Source: Erwinia tracheiphila (GTDB taxonomy: Bacteria > Pseudomonadota > Gammaproteobacteria > Enterobacterales > Enterobacteriaceae). From it: DNA of 64,000 nt. Under the pieces are notes generated by a model. That model was not told the origin of the DNA, searched no databases, and saw only the letters and a program-made list of their open reading frames with translations. Position numbers and translations under genes: made by a program. Below are positions 29,079-39,907 of this stretch, one piece after another (position 1 is the stretch's first letter; each line of letters starts with the position of its first letter). The stretch is taken from the NCBI RefSeq assembly GCF_021365465.1, contig NZ_CP089932.1, positions 1,364,001 through 1,428,000 on the forward strand, written 5' to 3'.

Positions 29079-30293
29079 ATGGAATTTAAAAAAACGCCAC
29101 GGCTTTTTATTATGATGTATGCTCAGTACTTTGTGCAAGGGGCCTGGAATATGACGATGGGTCTGGTATTAAGCACTTATGGTATGTCAGAAATTATTGG
29201 CACAGCTTATGGTATGTTAGGTTTGGCGACAATACTTTCACCACTGATCATAGGTATGATAGCAGACAGATTTTTTTGTTCTCAAAAAGTAATGGCAGTG
29301 TTGCATTTAGTCAACGCCGGGATTTTATTATTGACACCCCAATATATCATCGCTCATAACGATGTAATGTTTTTGGTTATGGTTTTTATCGTTGGGCTGC
29401 TTTTCTACCCTACAGCTGCATTAGCTAACAGTATAAGTTTTTGCCACGTCAGTGGTGTTAAGACCTTTCCAATTATACGTGTGTTTGGCACTTTCGGATT
29501 TATGTCAATAGGTTTTATACTCGGACAGTTTGGCTTCTCTGGAAGCATAATGACATGGTATATTGCGAGTTTTTCGGGTGCATGTCTTGGGCTGTACTGT
29601 TTGACGTTGCCTGATACACCGCCTAAAGCGAAAGGAGAAAAATTTAAAATTAATGACCTGCTTTGTCTTGATGCATTATTGCTTTTTAAAGACAGAAATT
29701 TCAGTATTTTCATGCTATCAACATTTGTACTTATGATCCCGAAAACAGCATATTCTGCTTATATACCCGTTTTTCTCAAATCATTGGGATTTGATAATGC
29801 GGCAACTATGCTGCAAGTCGGTACCGTATTTGAGATTATTTTTATGTTTGTACTTGCATTCTCTCTGATGAAATTTGGTTTTAAGAGAGTTATTTTATTG
29901 GGGGCGATCTGCTGGATTATAAGATGTTTGCTTCTGTCTCACTCAGCAATGGATAATAATATAGCCTATGTTTTAATTGCCTTGATGTTGCAAAGCTTTT
30001 GCTGGGATTTTTTCTTTACTGCGGGAGATATTTTTGTTAACAGCAAGGCTGGTGAGAAAATTAAAGCACAGGCGCAGAGTTTACGTTTTATTATATCGAA
30101 CGGAATTGGTTTAATGTTTGCTTCCACCGTCTGTGGAAAAATATTCAACAGCACAGTAACATTGACTGATTCTCAGTCTCTATTGCAATGGAAAACATTT
30201 TGGTTATATCCTATGGTAATTGCGGCAGTTGTTTCTGTGGCTTTCTTCATTTTTTTCAGGGATGAGCCGAAAACAGACTTTCCAGAGCAGTAA
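29079..30293 (+). CDS. MFS transporter, nucleoside:H+ symporter (NupG-like) family
   Basis: 404 residues, about 12 TM segments, inner membrane. The N-terminal MYAQYFVQGAWNMTMG and the ADRFFCSQKVMAVLH motif are typical of the NupG/XapB/YegT group. It likely imports a nucleoside or related small molecule that the PhnP-like enzyme acts on, or whose product does; this is inference from the operon. AAGGAA lies upstream of its ATG. AT-rich like the rest of the island. Confidence 0.85.
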   Translation: MEFKKTPRLFIMMYAQYFVQGAWNMTMGLVLSTYGMSEIIGTAYGMLGLATILSPLIIGMIADRFFCSQKVMAVLHLVNAGILLLTPQYIIAHNDVMFLVMVFIVGLLFYPTAALANSISFCHVSGVKTFPIIRVFGTFGFMSIGFILGQFGFSGSIMTWYIASFSGACLGLYCLTLPDTPPKAKGEKFKINDLLCLDALLLFKDRNFSIFMLSTFVLMIPKTAYSAYIPVFLKSLGFDNAATMLQVGTVFEIIFMFVLAFSLMKFGFKRVILLGAICWIIRCLLLSHSAMDNNIAYVLIALMLQSFCWDFFFTAGDIFVNSKAGEKIKAQAQSLRFIISNGIGLMFASTVCGKIFNSTVTLTDSQSLLQWKTFWLYPMVIAAVVSVAFFIFFRDEPKTDFPEQ

Positions 30294-30420
30294 AAATATT
30301 TGTAGTAAAATATTAGTGTTGGGGCTTTTAATTTGTAGTGCAATATATAAATAATACACTATCCAATTAAGTTTTTATGCTGCATTACAAGGAGTATTGA
30401 CTTGGGAGAGCTTTGTTTTG

Positions 30421-31131
30421 ATGGAACAGTACTTTTATACTCTTTTCAGTTTTTCAGAGTTCTGGAATGCAATTTTAAAATTCAGTGCATCTTTCATTTT
30501 GGGTGCTATCATTGGCTGGGAGAGGGAGTCGAAGAATAAGCCCGTTGGAATTAAAACCTGTATCATTATTTCTGTTGCCAGTTGTTTATTAACTCAAGTA
30601 TCAATTCAGTCGGCTGAGTATTATGCTGAAATGTCATCTAATATTCGCACAGACCCCATGAGACTTGCTGCCCAGGTCATTAGTGGCGTGGGCTTTCTTG
30701 GCGCAGGTGTCATTATGCACAAAGAGGGGGATGGTATTTCAGGTTTGACGACTGCTGCCATGGTATGGGCTTCTGCTGGTGTGGGTATCGCTTGTGGCTC
30801 AACTTTTTATCTTTATGCGCTGATGGGAACGGTGTTGTTTTTGTTCGCAATAAGATTCAGTTCTGCTCTTGCCCGTTTCAGGCTGACTGACGGACATATT
30901 CACCGGGCATCCGTTCATTTAGTTATTCTTGACAGGAATACCATTCCGTTAGTTTTTTCTATAATGCATGATAAAAGTTGCTACATTGATAATCTCAATA
31001 TTATCGATGGTAAGAAAGAAAAAATAATAATGAATATGAGGCTTTCAACCAGGAAAAAACTCACGGTTTTTAGCCTGTACTCCACGCTAAAAGATATTGA
31101 TGGTGTTTATTCCGTTGCACTTGACAGATAA
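30421..31131 (+). CDS. MgtC/SapB family membrane protein
   Basis: 236 residues from ATG 30421 (GGGAGAG 10 bases upstream); a TTG at 30397 is an alternative but its GGAG is only 2 bases away. Four to five TM segments are followed by a soluble C-terminal domain. The MgtC signature is present: LGAIIGWERESKNKPVGIKT, RLAAQVISGVGFLGAGVI, GLTTAAMVWASAGVG. Salmonella MgtC inhibits the F-ATP synthase and supports survival in low Mg2+ and inside macrophages. Whether this one does so is unknown. It is 127 bases after the transporter gene and may have its own promoter. Confidence 0.9.
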   Translation: MEQYFYTLFSFSEFWNAILKFSASFILGAIIGWERESKNKPVGIKTCIIISVASCLLTQVSIQSAEYYAEMSSNIRTDPMRLAAQVISGVGFLGAGVIMHKEGDGISGLTTAAMVWASAGVGIACGSTFYLYALMGTVLFLFAIRFSSALARFRLTDGHIHRASVHLVILDRNTIPLVFSIMHDKSCYIDNLNIIDGKKEKIIMNMRLSTRKKLTVFSLYSTLKDIDGVYSVALDR

Positions 31132-31671
31132 GTCATTAAAAACTTCAGGTGCTCAAAACTATTGTCAGGTTAATTTTATATATGGAAAGGGAGGGCGGTT
31201 TCTATATTTCTTCTTGCCTGAAATGAGTGAGTGGTTGTACAGGTTTTATCGTCAGTGAGTTTTCCAAAAGAGCCGCGGCATGGTTGTTTTCAATGTGTGG
31301 CTGAAATGGTTCTTATAAGAACCGATTATGGTTAATTCACGGATGTGCGGACGAGTGCGGAGTTTGTCACAATTGTGTGCGCTGCTGAATTTCAATTTGG
31401 TTTGCTGTGAATAATTTATCACTGAAGCCTTTATCGCACTCATTTCGCCGCGTTTACCTAGCTTTTGCAGATAAGCAAACCCCGTACAGATGACACAATT
31501 AAAATAATGCCACTCAGATCCGGCGATCCAAATTGTTGCAAAATAAGCAGATATTGAAAAATTTGTAAAATATCTCATAGGCAAGCCCGGCGATGCACCC
31601 TATAATCTGCGCCATTTTCCGAGCCGGAGAGCTTTCTTACCGGTCACATACGATGTCAAACAGAGGTCCAA
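31132..31671. other. Intergenic stretch before ndk
   Basis: 540 bases without a convincing gene; a 110-codon minus-strand frame (31252-31584) has no family resemblance or ribosome binding site. The base composition returns to backbone values near 31600, so the island boundary is about here. The ndk promoter presumably lies near 31560-31610. Confidence 0.5.
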
Positions 31672-32103
31672 ATGACTATTGAACGTACATTTTCTATCGT
31701 AAAACCGAACGCGGTGGCAAAAAACGTGATTGGTGCCATCTTCAATCGTTTCGAAAGCGCAGGCTTCAGGATTGTTGGTAGCAAAATGCTTCACCTCAGC
31801 AAAGAGCAGGCTGAAGGTTTCTATGCAGAACACCAGGGGAAGCCTTTTTTCGACGGTCTTGTCGAATTTATGACCTCCGGCCCCGTTGTGGTTTCTGTGC
31901 TTGAAGGCGAGAACGCCGTACAGCGTCATCGTGACCTGATGGGTGAGACCAACCCTGCTAATGCTTTGGCCGGTACGCTGCGTGCTGACTATGCCGACAG
32001 CTTTACAGAAAACGCGACCCATGGTTCAGATTCCGCTGAATCTGCTGCCCGTGAAATCGCTTACTTCTTCGGCGAAGGTGAAGTTTGCCCGCGCACCCGC
32101 TAA
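31672..32103 (+). CDS. ndk: Nucleoside diphosphate kinase
   Basis: 143 residues. Ndk balances NTP pools by phosphate transfer from ATP through the catalytic His in NATHGSDS. N-terminal [12 protein letters not shown] and the GTLRADYA segment are canonical. Normal length. It marks the return to the backbone after the island. Confidence 0.98.
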   Translation: MTIERTFSIVKPNAVAKNVIGAIFNRFESAGFRIVGSKMLHLSKEQAEGFYAEHQGKPFFDGLVEFMTSGPVVVSVLEGENAVQRHRDLMGETNPANALAGTLRADYADSFTENATHGSDSAESAAREIAYFFGEGEVCPRTR

Positions 32104-32341
32104 TTTGCGGGCGGGCAGGTTGGGGACGTGCTTACAAATTATTTTGTTAGTATGCTTTAATCCGTTCTGCCAGACCTGTAGAATGCAGGCCCCTGAGTAA
32201 GAGCGCTTTCTCAGGGGCGTTCCAATTATATCTGACGTGTTAATCCGCAGTGGCCAAAAGCAGCTTTACGCTGTTTTGACGCCTTTAAATATGTACTCTT
32301 CCCCAGTGCCATAACGTGTAACAACGAGGCCAGAGAAAATT

Positions 32342-33517
32342 ATGTCTGAACACAACGTGACTTCATCGTCTGCTCCCTCTGCCATTGCCGTGGCTGAAGC
32401 TAAAAAAGAAAAAATCAATTTACTCGATCTGAATCGCCAGCAAATGCGCGAATTTTTCGTCAGCCTGGGTGAGAAACCTTTTCGTGCCGATCAGGTAATG
32501 AAGTGGATTTACCATTACTGTTGTGATGATTTCGATCAAATGACCGACATTAATAAGGTTTTTCGCGGCAAGCTGAAAGCACTGGCTGAAATCCGTGCTC
32601 CGGAAGTGGCGGAAGAACAGCGTTCTGCGGATGGCACTATTAAGTGGGCTATTTCGGTCGGTGGACAGCAGGTTGAAACCGTTTATATTCCGGAAAAAGA
32701 TCGTGCCACACTGTGCGTCTCCTCACAGGTTGGTTGTGCGCTGGAATGCAAATTTTGCTCGACGGCCCAGCAGGGGTTCAACCGTAATTTGCGCGTATCA
32801 GAGATCATCGGCCAAGTCTGGCGTGCCGCTAAAATTATTGGGGCGTCAAAGATTACCGGACAGCGCCCGATTACGAATGTTGTCATGATGGGAATGGGGG
32901 AGCCGCTGCTAAATCTCAATAATGTCGTACCGGCAATGGAAATCATGCTCGACGATTTTGGTTTTGGTCTGTCCAAACGTCGTGTGACACTGTCTACTTC
33001 CGGCGTCGTTCCCGCGCTGGACAAACTTGGTGATGTTATTGACGTGGCGTTGGCCATCTCTTTACATGCACCAAATGACACAATACGTGATGAAATCGTT
33101 CCTATTAATAAAAAATACAATATTGCGACTTTTCTGGATGCCGTCAGCCGTTACATTGCGAAATCGAATGCAAATCAGGGACGTGTGACCATTGAGTATG
33201 TGATGCTTGACCATGTCAATGACAGCACGGATAACGCCCATGAACTTGCGGCTTTACTGAAGGATACGCCCTGCAAAATCAATCTGATTCCCTGGAACCC
33301 CTTCCCCGGCGCACCTTACGGACGCAGCTCGAACAGTCGTATCGATCGTTTCTCTAAAGTATTGATGGATTATGGTTTTACTACTATTGTGCGTAAGACT
33401 CGCGGTGATGATATTGATGCAGCCTGTGGGCAGCTTGCTGGTGAGGTCATTGATCGTACCCGGCGGACAATGCGTAAAAAAATGGCTGGTGAGCCGATTT
33501 CTGTGAAAGCGCTCTGA
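32342..33517 (+). CDS. rlmN: 23S rRNA A2503 / tRNA A37 C2-methyltransferase RlmN
   Basis: 391 residues, a radical SAM enzyme. The cluster motif [15 protein letters not shown] is present, and the methyl-carrier Cys is expected in [15 protein letters not shown] near the C-terminus. The N-terminal HhH-like RNA-binding part ([20 protein letters not shown]) is complete. Followed after 82 bases by pilW. It needs an Fe-S cluster, which matters given the incomplete isc locus. Confidence 0.97.
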   Translation: MSEHNVTSSSAPSAIAVAEAKKEKINLLDLNRQQMREFFVSLGEKPFRADQVMKWIYHYCCDDFDQMTDINKVFRGKLKALAEIRAPEVAEEQRSADGTIKWAISVGGQQVETVYIPEKDRATLCVSSQVGCALECKFCSTAQQGFNRNLRVSEIIGQVWRAAKIIGASKITGQRPITNVVMMGMGEPLLNLNNVVPAMEIMLDDFGFGLSKRRVTLSTSGVVPALDKLGDVIDVALAISLHAPNDTIRDEIVPINKKYNIATFLDAVSRYIAKSNANQGRVTIEYVMLDHVNDSTDNAHELAALLKDTPCKINLIPWNPFPGAPYGRSSNSRIDRFSKVLMDYGFTTIVRKTRGDDIDAACGQLAGEVIDRTRRTMRKKMAGEPISVKAL

Positions 33518-33599
33518 GAGCTTTATTTTTGATCGGAGCGTGGCTGTTTCTCTTGATTTGTTTGCCGTAGAGTAAGGCGCAATCTAATCAGGAGGCAGT

Positions 33600-34337
33600 A
33601 TGGGAAAAGGATTTCTGGCTGGGCTGGCATTATTGCTCAGTGCATGCAGCCAGTCACGACAACATCATCAGCTGGCCTTAACAAGGCTGCAACTTGGTCT
33701 TGCTTATCTGGACCGTAGCGAGTTGGAGTCAGCAGGGCGCAATCTGGGTGAGGCTATGCGGCTCTCACCTGATGATTACCGCACTTATCTGGCGATGGCG
33801 CGTTATCAGGAAAGGTTGGGGCACGAGGATACAGCGCAAAGGTATTATCAACATGCGTTACGGCTGGCAGGAAGCAACCACGATGTAATCAATAATTACG
33901 GTGCGTTTCTCTGTCGTTTAGGGCAGTATGATGCGGCCCAGCGGCAGTTCAGCCGCGCCGCAGAATTATCTGCAAACGATAGCCGGGCCGATGTGTTAGA
34001 AGTGTTAGAAAATGCCGGATACTGCTACCTTCGTGCCGGAAACAGGCAAGAGGCTGAAGTGGCGCTGATTAAGGCGACGCGTAATGATCCGCATAAAGGT
34101 CAAATGCTCCTGGCAGAAGCCGAAAGGCGATTTGAAAATAATGAGCGCGATAGTCCGCTGCTCCTTTTAAAAATTTATCAACACAACTTTCCTGCCAGTG
34201 CAGAAAGTCTGTGGCTAGAGATTCGCTTCGCCGCGCAGGCCAGGCATCCTGAAGGCGTCATGCAGGCAGGGGAGCAGCTGGCGCGAAATTTTCCACAATC
34301 GATACAGTACCTGCACTTTTTAGCTAATGAATACTGA
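33600..34337 (+). CDS. pilW: PilW-like TPR lipoprotein
   Basis: 245 residues. Short signal with lipobox ([10 protein letters not shown]) predicting an outer-membrane lipoprotein, then tandem tetratricopeptide repeats ([50 protein letters not shown]). The family supports PilQ secretin and pilus stability; in enterobacteria it usually sits between rlmN and rodZ whether or not type IV pili are made. AGGAGG precedes the ATG. Its 3' end overlaps the rodZ start by 11 bases. Confidence 0.9.
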   Translation: MGKGFLAGLALLLSACSQSRQHHQLALTRLQLGLAYLDRSELESAGRNLGEAMRLSPDDYRTYLAMARYQERLGHEDTAQRYYQHALRLAGSNHDVINNYGAFLCRLGQYDAAQRQFSRAAELSANDSRADVLEVLENAGYCYLRAGNRQEAEVALIKATRNDPHKGQMLLAEAERRFENNERDSPLLLLKIYQHNFPASAESLWLEIRFAAQARHPEGVMQAGEQLARNFPQSIQYLHFLANEY

Positions 34338-35328
34338 AGCCATTCAAGACAAATCATTACCAAACTCAACGGGCCAGCGCTTGCGGGATGCTCGTGAAAA
34401 AATGGGTCTGACTCAGCAAAATGTAGCCGAGCGCCTGTGCCTGAAACTTTCTACCGTGCGGGACATTGAGGAAGATAAATCGCCGACAGAACTGGCATCG
34501 ACCTTTCTGCGTGGCTACATTCGTTCCTATGCACGTCTGGTTCACGTACCTGAGGAGGAGCTGCTGCCAATGATGGCGAAGCAGACCCCTGTCCGTGCAG
34601 CAAAGGTGCAGCCAATGCGAGGATTTTCGCTGGGTAAGCGCCGTAAAAAACGCGATGGCTGGCTGATGACCCTCACTTGGTTGGTGTTTATTGTTGTACT
34701 GGGACTAACCGGAGCGTGGTGGTGGCAAAATTATAAGGCAGCTCAGGACGATATTGCTTCCATGGCAGAACAAAATTCAGCCAGTCGGGGCGACGGCCAG
34801 CCTGTTTCTCTGACTGACAGCAGCAGCACTGACAGGTCACCTGCTGTACAGACGGCACCAGCGCAAACTACCCCGGCAGGCGCGCCTTCAGCACGGACAG
34901 AAAACGCTCCTTCCACTTCACCAGCAGCCTCCGCGAATAGTCCTGCTCCCTCCGCAAGCACGACTCAGCCGTCCGGTAACGAGCAGCCCACGGGTGCTTC
35001 GTCAGCACAGGTCCCCACTGAAAGCCAGGCAGCTCCATCCATGCCAACGGCCGCTGCTGGCGTTAGCGCGCCTGCTGTGGATGCCACGGCATTGATTATG
35101 AATTTCACAAAAGATTGCTGGCTGGAAGTGAGTGATGCATCGGGTAAGAAGTTGTTTAGCGGAATGCAGCGTAGCGGTGGCAAACTCAGCCTGAACGGCA
35201 CCGCGCCTTATCATGTAAAAATTGGTGCACCTTCCGCCGTGCAGATTCAGTATCAGGGACAGCCAGTGGACCTGAGTCGTTTTATCCGTTCAAACCAGGT
35301 TGCCCGTCTGACCGTTGGTGGGCATTAA
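34327..35328 (+). CDS. rodZ: Cytoskeleton protein RodZ
   Basis: 333 residues, inner membrane. Cytoplasmic N-terminal helix-turn-helix ([19 protein letters not shown]) that binds MreB, one TM segment at about 112-130 ([20 protein letters not shown]), a low-complexity Ser/Pro/Ala/Thr linker of about 100 residues, and a C-terminal periplasmic beta domain ([19 protein letters not shown]). It maintains rod shape with MreB. Overlaps pilW; ispG follows after 37 bases. Confidence 0.96.
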   Translation: MNTEAIQDKSLPNSTGQRLRDAREKMGLTQQNVAERLCLKLSTVRDIEEDKSPTELASTFLRGYIRSYARLVHVPEEELLPMMAKQTPVRAAKVQPMRGFSLGKRRKKRDGWLMTLTWLVFIVVLGLTGAWWWQNYKAAQDDIASMAEQNSASRGDGQPVSLTDSSSTDRSPAVQTAPAQTTPAGAPSARTENAPSTSPAASANSPAPSASTTQPSGNEQPTGASSAQVPTESQAAPSMPTAAAGVSAPAVDATALIMNFTKDCWLEVSDASGKKLFSGMQRSGGKLSLNGTAPYHVKIGAPSAVQIQYQGQPVDLSRFIRSNQVARLTVGGH

Positions 35329-35365
35329 TATCGCTGTTGGTCGCGGGTAATTTCGGAGAAAGAAT

Positions 35366-36487
35366 ATGCATAATGAAGCACCCATCACCCGTCGCAAATC
35401 GAAACGTATTTACGTCGGCAAGGTGCCTGTGGGCGACGGTGCACCCATCGCCGTCCAGTCAATGACGAATACGCGAACAACGGATGTTGACGCGACGGTC
35501 AGGCAAATCAAAGCGCTGGAGCGCGTCGGCGTGGATATTGTCCGCGTGTCGGTTCCCACTATGGATGCTGCGGAAGCTTTTCACCTGATTAAGCAACAGG
35601 TTGACGTTCCTTTGGTTGCCGATATTCATTTTGATTATCGTATTGCTCTGAAAGTGGCTGAATATGGCGTGGATTGTCTGCGGATCAACCCCGGTAATAT
35701 CGGTAATGAAGAGCGTATCCGCCAGGTCGTGGATTGTGCCCGCTATAATAACATTCCCATCCGTATCGGCGTAAATGCCGGGTCCCTGGAAAAGGATTTA
35801 CAGGAAAAATATGGCGAGCCAACCCCTCAGGCATTGCTCGAATCCGCGATGCGCCATGTAGATCATCTTGATCGCCTTAACTTTGACCAGTTCAAAGTCA
35901 GCGTCAAAGCGTCCGATGTCTTTCTTGCGGTAGAATCGTACCGCCTTCTGGCAAAGCAAATCGATCAGCCGCTGCACCTTGGTATCACTGAAGCGGGGGG
36001 GGCACGGGCGGGATCGGTTAAGTCTGCCATCGGTCTTGGGTTGCTTTTATCGGAAGGGATTGGCGATACGCTGCGCATTTCTCTGGCCGCCGATCCGGTT
36101 GAAGAGGTAAAAGTAGGTTTTGATATCCTGAAGTCACTGCGTATTCGCTCACGGGGTATCAATTTTATTGCTTGTCCCACCTGTTCCCGCCAGGAGTTCG
36201 ATGTTATCGGCACGGTAAATGAGCTTGAACAGCGGCTGGAAGATATTATCACGCCTATGGATGTTTCTATCATCGGCTGCGTGGTAAACGGGCCGGGTGA
36301 GGCCCTGGTCTCCACCCTCGGCGTGACGGGCAGTAATAAGAAAAGTGGTTTCTATGAAGACGGCGTGCGCCTTCGCGAGCGTCTTGACAATCATGACATG
36401 ATTGACCAACTTGAGGCGCGCATCCGTGCCAAAGCCGCGATGATGGACCAATCGCGACGCATTGATGTTCAGCAGGTTGAAAAATAA
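35366..36487 (+). CDS. ispG: 4-hydroxy-3-methylbut-2-en-1-yl diphosphate synthase IspG
   Basis: 373 residues. IspG makes HMBPP in the MEP isoprenoid pathway with a 4Fe-4S cluster. The ligands are visible in [11 protein letters not shown] and [13 protein letters not shown]-terminal barrel motifs include [14 protein letters not shown]. Essential, and dependent on Fe-S assembly, so the cell must have another assembly route if isc is lost. Intact, normal length. Confidence 0.97.
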   Translation: MHNEAPITRRKSKRIYVGKVPVGDGAPIAVQSMTNTRTTDVDATVRQIKALERVGVDIVRVSVPTMDAAEAFHLIKQQVDVPLVADIHFDYRIALKVAEYGVDCLRINPGNIGNEERIRQVVDCARYNNIPIRIGVNAGSLEKDLQEKYGEPTPQALLESAMRHVDHLDRLNFDQFKVSVKASDVFLAVESYRLLAKQIDQPLHLGITEAGGARAGSVKSAIGLGLLLSEGIGDTLRISLAADPVEEVKVGFDILKSLRIRSRGINFIACPTCSRQEFDVIGTVNELEQRLEDIITPMDVSIIGCVVNGPGEALVSTLGVTGSNKKSGFYEDGVRLRERLDNHDMIDQLEARIRAKAAMMDQSRRIDVQQVEK

Positions 36488-36539
36488 TCGGGCAGCTGGC
36501 TCTCCCGCCTCTGTCCAATCCATATTGTGAGAACATGTA

Positions 36540-37829
36540 GTGGCAAAAAATATTCAGGCAATTCGTGGCATGAACGATTATCTGCCAGCAGATACCGCAG
36601 TCTGGCAACGTATTGAACAAATCCTAAGACAGGTGCTGGCCAGCTATGGTTACAGTGAAATCCGCCTGCCCATCGCAGAACAAACCTCGTTATTCAAACG
36701 CGCAATCGGAGAAGTCACCGATGTGGTTGAAAAAGAAATGTACACCTTTGACGATCGTAATGGCGAAAGCCTGACGCTTCGCCCGGAAGGAACAGCAGGC
36801 TGCGTGCGTGCCGGTATTGAGCACGGTTTGTTATATAACCAGGAACAACGGTTGTGGTACAGCGGCCCGATGTTTCGCTATGAGCGTCCGCAAAAGGGGC
36901 GCTATCGTCAGTTCCACCAGCTGGGGGCAGAGGTGTTTGGCCTGCAAGGGCCGGATGTTGATGCCGAAATGATCATGATGACGGCTCGCTGGTGGAAAGC
37001 GCTCGGTATTGCCGACCACATCAGTCTGGAACTTAACTCAATCGGTTCGCTTGAGGCGCGTGCCAGCTACCGTGATGCCCTGGTCGCTTTTCTTGAACGC
37101 CATCAGGATATCCTGGATGAAGACTGCAAGCGCCGCATGTACAGTAACCCATTGCGAGTACTGGACAGTAAAAATGCGCAGGTACAGGCGCTACTGAATA
37201 GTGCGCCGCAGCTATCCGATCACCTTGATGCCGATTCCCGCGAGCACTTTGCCGGCTTATGCCAATTGCTGGACGCAGCAGGAATCGTCTATACCATTAA
37301 TCAGCGTCTGGTACGCGGGCTGGATTATTACAACCGCACCGTATTCGAATGGGTCACCAGCAGCCTCGGTGCTCAGGGAACGGTCTGCGGCGGTGGCCGT
37401 TATGATGGTCTGGTTGAACAGCTGGGTGGTCGCGCGACCCCCGCCGTTGGTTTTGCCATGGGCATGGAACGACTGGTACTGCTGGTGCAGGCAGTAAACC
37501 CGGAATTTGAACCGACGCGCATTGTCGATGTCTATGTTATCGCTTCAGGGCAGGGCGTACAGTCTGCCGCAATGCAACTGGCAGAAAAACTTCGTGATGC
37601 CGATCCCCTTATAAAGTTGATGACCCATTTTGGTGGCGGCAACTTTAAAAAACAGTTTGCCCGTGCGGATAAGTGGGGAGCTCGTATCGCACTGGTGCTG
37701 GGCGAAGCAGAAGTCGCTGACGATCGGGTCGTGATCAAAGATTTACGTAATGGCGAGCAGCAGACGGTGGCGCAATGCGAAGCGCCAGCCATATTGGCTG
37801 GGTTGTTAAGTCAGGCAGCCGCTATTTAA
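36540..37829 (+). CDS. hisS: Histidyl-tRNA synthetase
   Basis: 429 residues, class II synthetase. The GTG start at 36540 gives [16 protein letters not shown] as in E. coli. Motif 2 ([19 protein letters not shown]), the histidine-specific [15 protein letters not shown] and GGGRYDGL, and motif 3 ([11 protein letters not shown]) are intact. It lies between ispG and yfgM in the usual order. Confidence 0.98.
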   Translation: MAKNIQAIRGMNDYLPADTAVWQRIEQILRQVLASYGYSEIRLPIAEQTSLFKRAIGEVTDVVEKEMYTFDDRNGESLTLRPEGTAGCVRAGIEHGLLYNQEQRLWYSGPMFRYERPQKGRYRQFHQLGAEVFGLQGPDVDAEMIMMTARWWKALGIADHISLELNSIGSLEARASYRDALVAFLERHQDILDEDCKRRMYSNPLRVLDSKNAQVQALLNSAPQLSDHLDADSREHFAGLCQLLDAAGIVYTINQRLVRGLDYYNRTVFEWVTSSLGAQGTVCGGGRYDGLVEQLGGRATPAVGFAMGMERLVLLVQAVNPEFEPTRIVDVYVIASGQGVQSAAMQLAEKLRDADPLIKLMTHFGGGNFKKQFARADKWGARIALVLGEAEVADDRVVIKDLRNGEQQTVAQCEAPAILAGLLSQAAAI

Positions 37830-37842
37830 GGAGAAGGTTTGC

Positions 37843-38463
37843 GTGGAAGTTTATAGCAACGAGAATGAACAGGTCGACGCGCTGAAGCGTTTCTTTGCCC
37901 AGAATGGTAAGACCCTGATTATCGGGGCAGTGATTGGTGTGGGAGCACTTGTCGGCTGGCATTATTGGAGCAGTCATCAGCAGGGCAGCAATGAGGAAGC
38001 ATCAAAAATCTATCAGCAGGTTTCCACTGCGTTAGATATCAGCAAACCTGAAACCCTGGATGCTGCCGCAAAATTTGCCAGCGAGAACAACAACACCTAT
38101 GGCGCTCTGGTATCGCTGGATCTGGCCAAACGTTATGTTGATGCTAATCAGTTAGATAAAGCCGCTGCTCAATTGCATAGCGGTCTGAAAGATACCACCG
38201 ATGCAAACCTTCAGGCCGTGTTGAATCTACGCCTGGCCCGGGTTCAGCTGCAGTTAAAGCAGCCGGACGAGGTGCTGAAAACGCTTGATGCAGTAAAAGG
38301 CGATGGATGGGCGGCAATTGTGGCGGATGTCCGTGGCGAAGCGCTTCTCAGTAAGGGCGATACCAAAGGTGCCCGCGATGCCTGGCATAAAGGCATCGAC
38401 TCTGACGCGTCTCCGACGTTAAGGGAGATGCTGCAAATGAAAATGAATAATCTCCCGGGCTAA
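37843..38463 (+). CDS. yfgM: YfgM, inner-membrane TPR-like protein
   Basis: 206 residues from GTG 37843 with AAGGAG upstream. A short cytoplasmic N-terminus, one TM segment at about 23-42 (LIIGAVIGVGALVGWHYW) and a periplasmic TPR-like domain. In E. coli YfgM works with PpiD at the Sec translocon and modulates Rcs signalling. It starts 13 bases after hisS and is co-transcribed with bamB. Confidence 0.95.
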   Translation: MEVYSNENEQVDALKRFFAQNGKTLIIGAVIGVGALVGWHYWSSHQQGSNEEASKIYQQVSTALDISKPETLDAAAKFASENNNTYGALVSLDLAKRYVDANQLDKAAAQLHSGLKDTTDANLQAVLNLRLARVQLQLKQPDEVLKTLDAVKGDGWAAIVADVRGEALLSKGDTKGARDAWHKGIDSDASPTLREMLQMKMNNLPG

Positions 38464-38509
38464 GTCCACTTCGGGTGAAAATAGCCTCAACAGGCACAAG
38501 AGGGATTTC

Positions 38510-39691
38510 ATGGAATTGCGTAAGATACTTCTGCCGGGACTGATTTCAGTTACCTTACTTAGCGGATGTTCATGGTTCAGCGGTGAAGAAGACGTGGTGA
38601 AGATGTCTCCGCTACCCAAAGTCGAAAATCAGTTTACGCCACAGCAGGTCTGGAACGTTTCTGTCGGTGATGGCGTCGGTGATTTTTACTCAAATCTACC
38701 CCCCGGCTGGTCTGACGGCACCGTGTACGCCGCTGACAGGTTCGGTGTTGTCAAGGCGGTAAATACGGCCGATGGCAAAGAGCAGTGGAATGTCAACCTT
38801 TCTGAAAAAACAGGCTTTTTCTCTAAGAATCTGTCTGCCTTACTCTCCGGTGGCGTGACGGTTGACGGCGAACACCTTTATCTGGGCAGTGAACGCGCCC
38901 AGGTTTACGCATTGAATACTCGTGATGGGTCTGTTGCATGGCAAACCAAAGCCGCGGGTGAGATCCTGTCCCGCCCTGTTATCAGCGATGGTCTGGTTCT
39001 GGTACATACCAGCAACGGCATGCTGCAGGGGCTTGATCAATCCAGCGGCGTGGTGAAATGGACCGTAAATCTTGATGTACCTTCACTCTCACTGCGCGGC
39101 GAATCTGCACCAGCAACCGCCTTTGGTGCGGCGATTGTCGGTGGTGATAACGGTCGTGTCAGTGCGGTGATGATGAATCAGGGTCAGATCATCTGGCAGC
39201 AACGCATTTCTCAGCCCACAGGGGCCACGGAGATCGATCGCCTTGCCGATGTTGATACCACGCCGGTTATCGTCAATGGTGTGGTTTATGCGTTGGCATA
39301 TAACGGAAACCTCGCTGCACTGGATTTACGTTCTGGTCAGATTATCTGGAAACGCGAGATTGGTTCCGTTCACGATATGATCGTTGATGGTGGACGGATT
39401 TACCTTGTTGATCAGGACGATCGCGTGATAGCAGTGAGCACAGAAGGTGGCGTCACCGTCTGGCGTCAGAGTGACTTGCTGCATCGCAACCTGACTTCCC
39501 CGGCGCTTTACAATGGCTATCTGGTAGTAGGGGACAGCGAAGGCTACCTGCACTGGCTTAATACAACTGATGGCCGCTTTGTTGCACAGCAAAAAGTGGA
39601 CAGTTCAGGCTTTCAGACCGAACCTGTTGTTGCCAGTGACAAACTGTTAATTCAGGCGAAGGGCGGTAAAGTTTACGCTATTACCCGCTGA
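38510..39691 (+). CDS. bamB: Outer membrane assembly lipoprotein BamB
   Basis: 393 residues. Lipobox TLLSGCSWF, then an eight-bladed PQQ-like beta propeller with repeated (A/V)xxxxGxxxW motifs (GKEQWNVN, GSVAWQTKAAG, GVVKWTVN, GQIIWQQ). It binds BamA and helps fold outer-membrane proteins. Standard length and position. Confidence 0.97.
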   Translation: MELRKILLPGLISVTLLSGCSWFSGEEDVVKMSPLPKVENQFTPQQVWNVSVGDGVGDFYSNLPPGWSDGTVYAADRFGVVKAVNTADGKEQWNVNLSEKTGFFSKNLSALLSGGVTVDGEHLYLGSERAQVYALNTRDGSVAWQTKAAGEILSRPVISDGLVLVHTSNGMLQGLDQSSGVVKWTVNLDVPSLSLRGESAPATAFGAAIVGGDNGRVSAVMMNQGQIIWQQRISQPTGATEIDRLADVDTTPVIVNGVVYALAYNGNLAALDLRSGQIIWKREIGSVHDMIVDGGRIYLVDQDDRVIAVSTEGGVTVWRQSDLLHRNLTSPALYNGYLVVGDSEGYLHWLNTTDGRFVAQQKVDSSGFQTEPVVASDKLLIQAKGGKVYAITR

Positions 39692-39716
39692 GAACACCCA
39701 GTCTGACAGGTTTACC

Positions 39717-39752
39717 ACGGCTCCTGATCCGTCAGGGGCCGTTTCGTTTTTC
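39717..39752 (+). terminator. Rho-independent terminator after bamB
   Basis: ACGGCTCCTGA and TCAGGGGCCGT pair with one G-T wobble around TCCG, followed by TTCGTTTTT. It ends the hisS-yfgM-bamB unit before der. Confidence 0.8.
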
Positions 39753-39907
39753 TCAGGGCGTGGTATTCTTTACGCCTTCAGCCTGTGGGTGATATAGCCT
39801 GAGTGTCGCAGTGATTTGCATCTTCTGGTTAGATGCATTTTTGTTGTGCTGCCGTACTGGCTATCGCTTTTTTGTTGGGCATTTTCATTTTGTCATGAGG
39901 CTTCAAT

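Noticed and set aside
31252..31584. 110-codon minus-strand frame before ndk
   Set aside because: No family match, odd composition and no initiation signals; treated as non-coding.
32183..32222. Terminator after ndk
   Set aside because: GCCCCTGAG/CTCAGGGGC forms a stem but no T run follows and it lies about 85 bases from the stop; not called.
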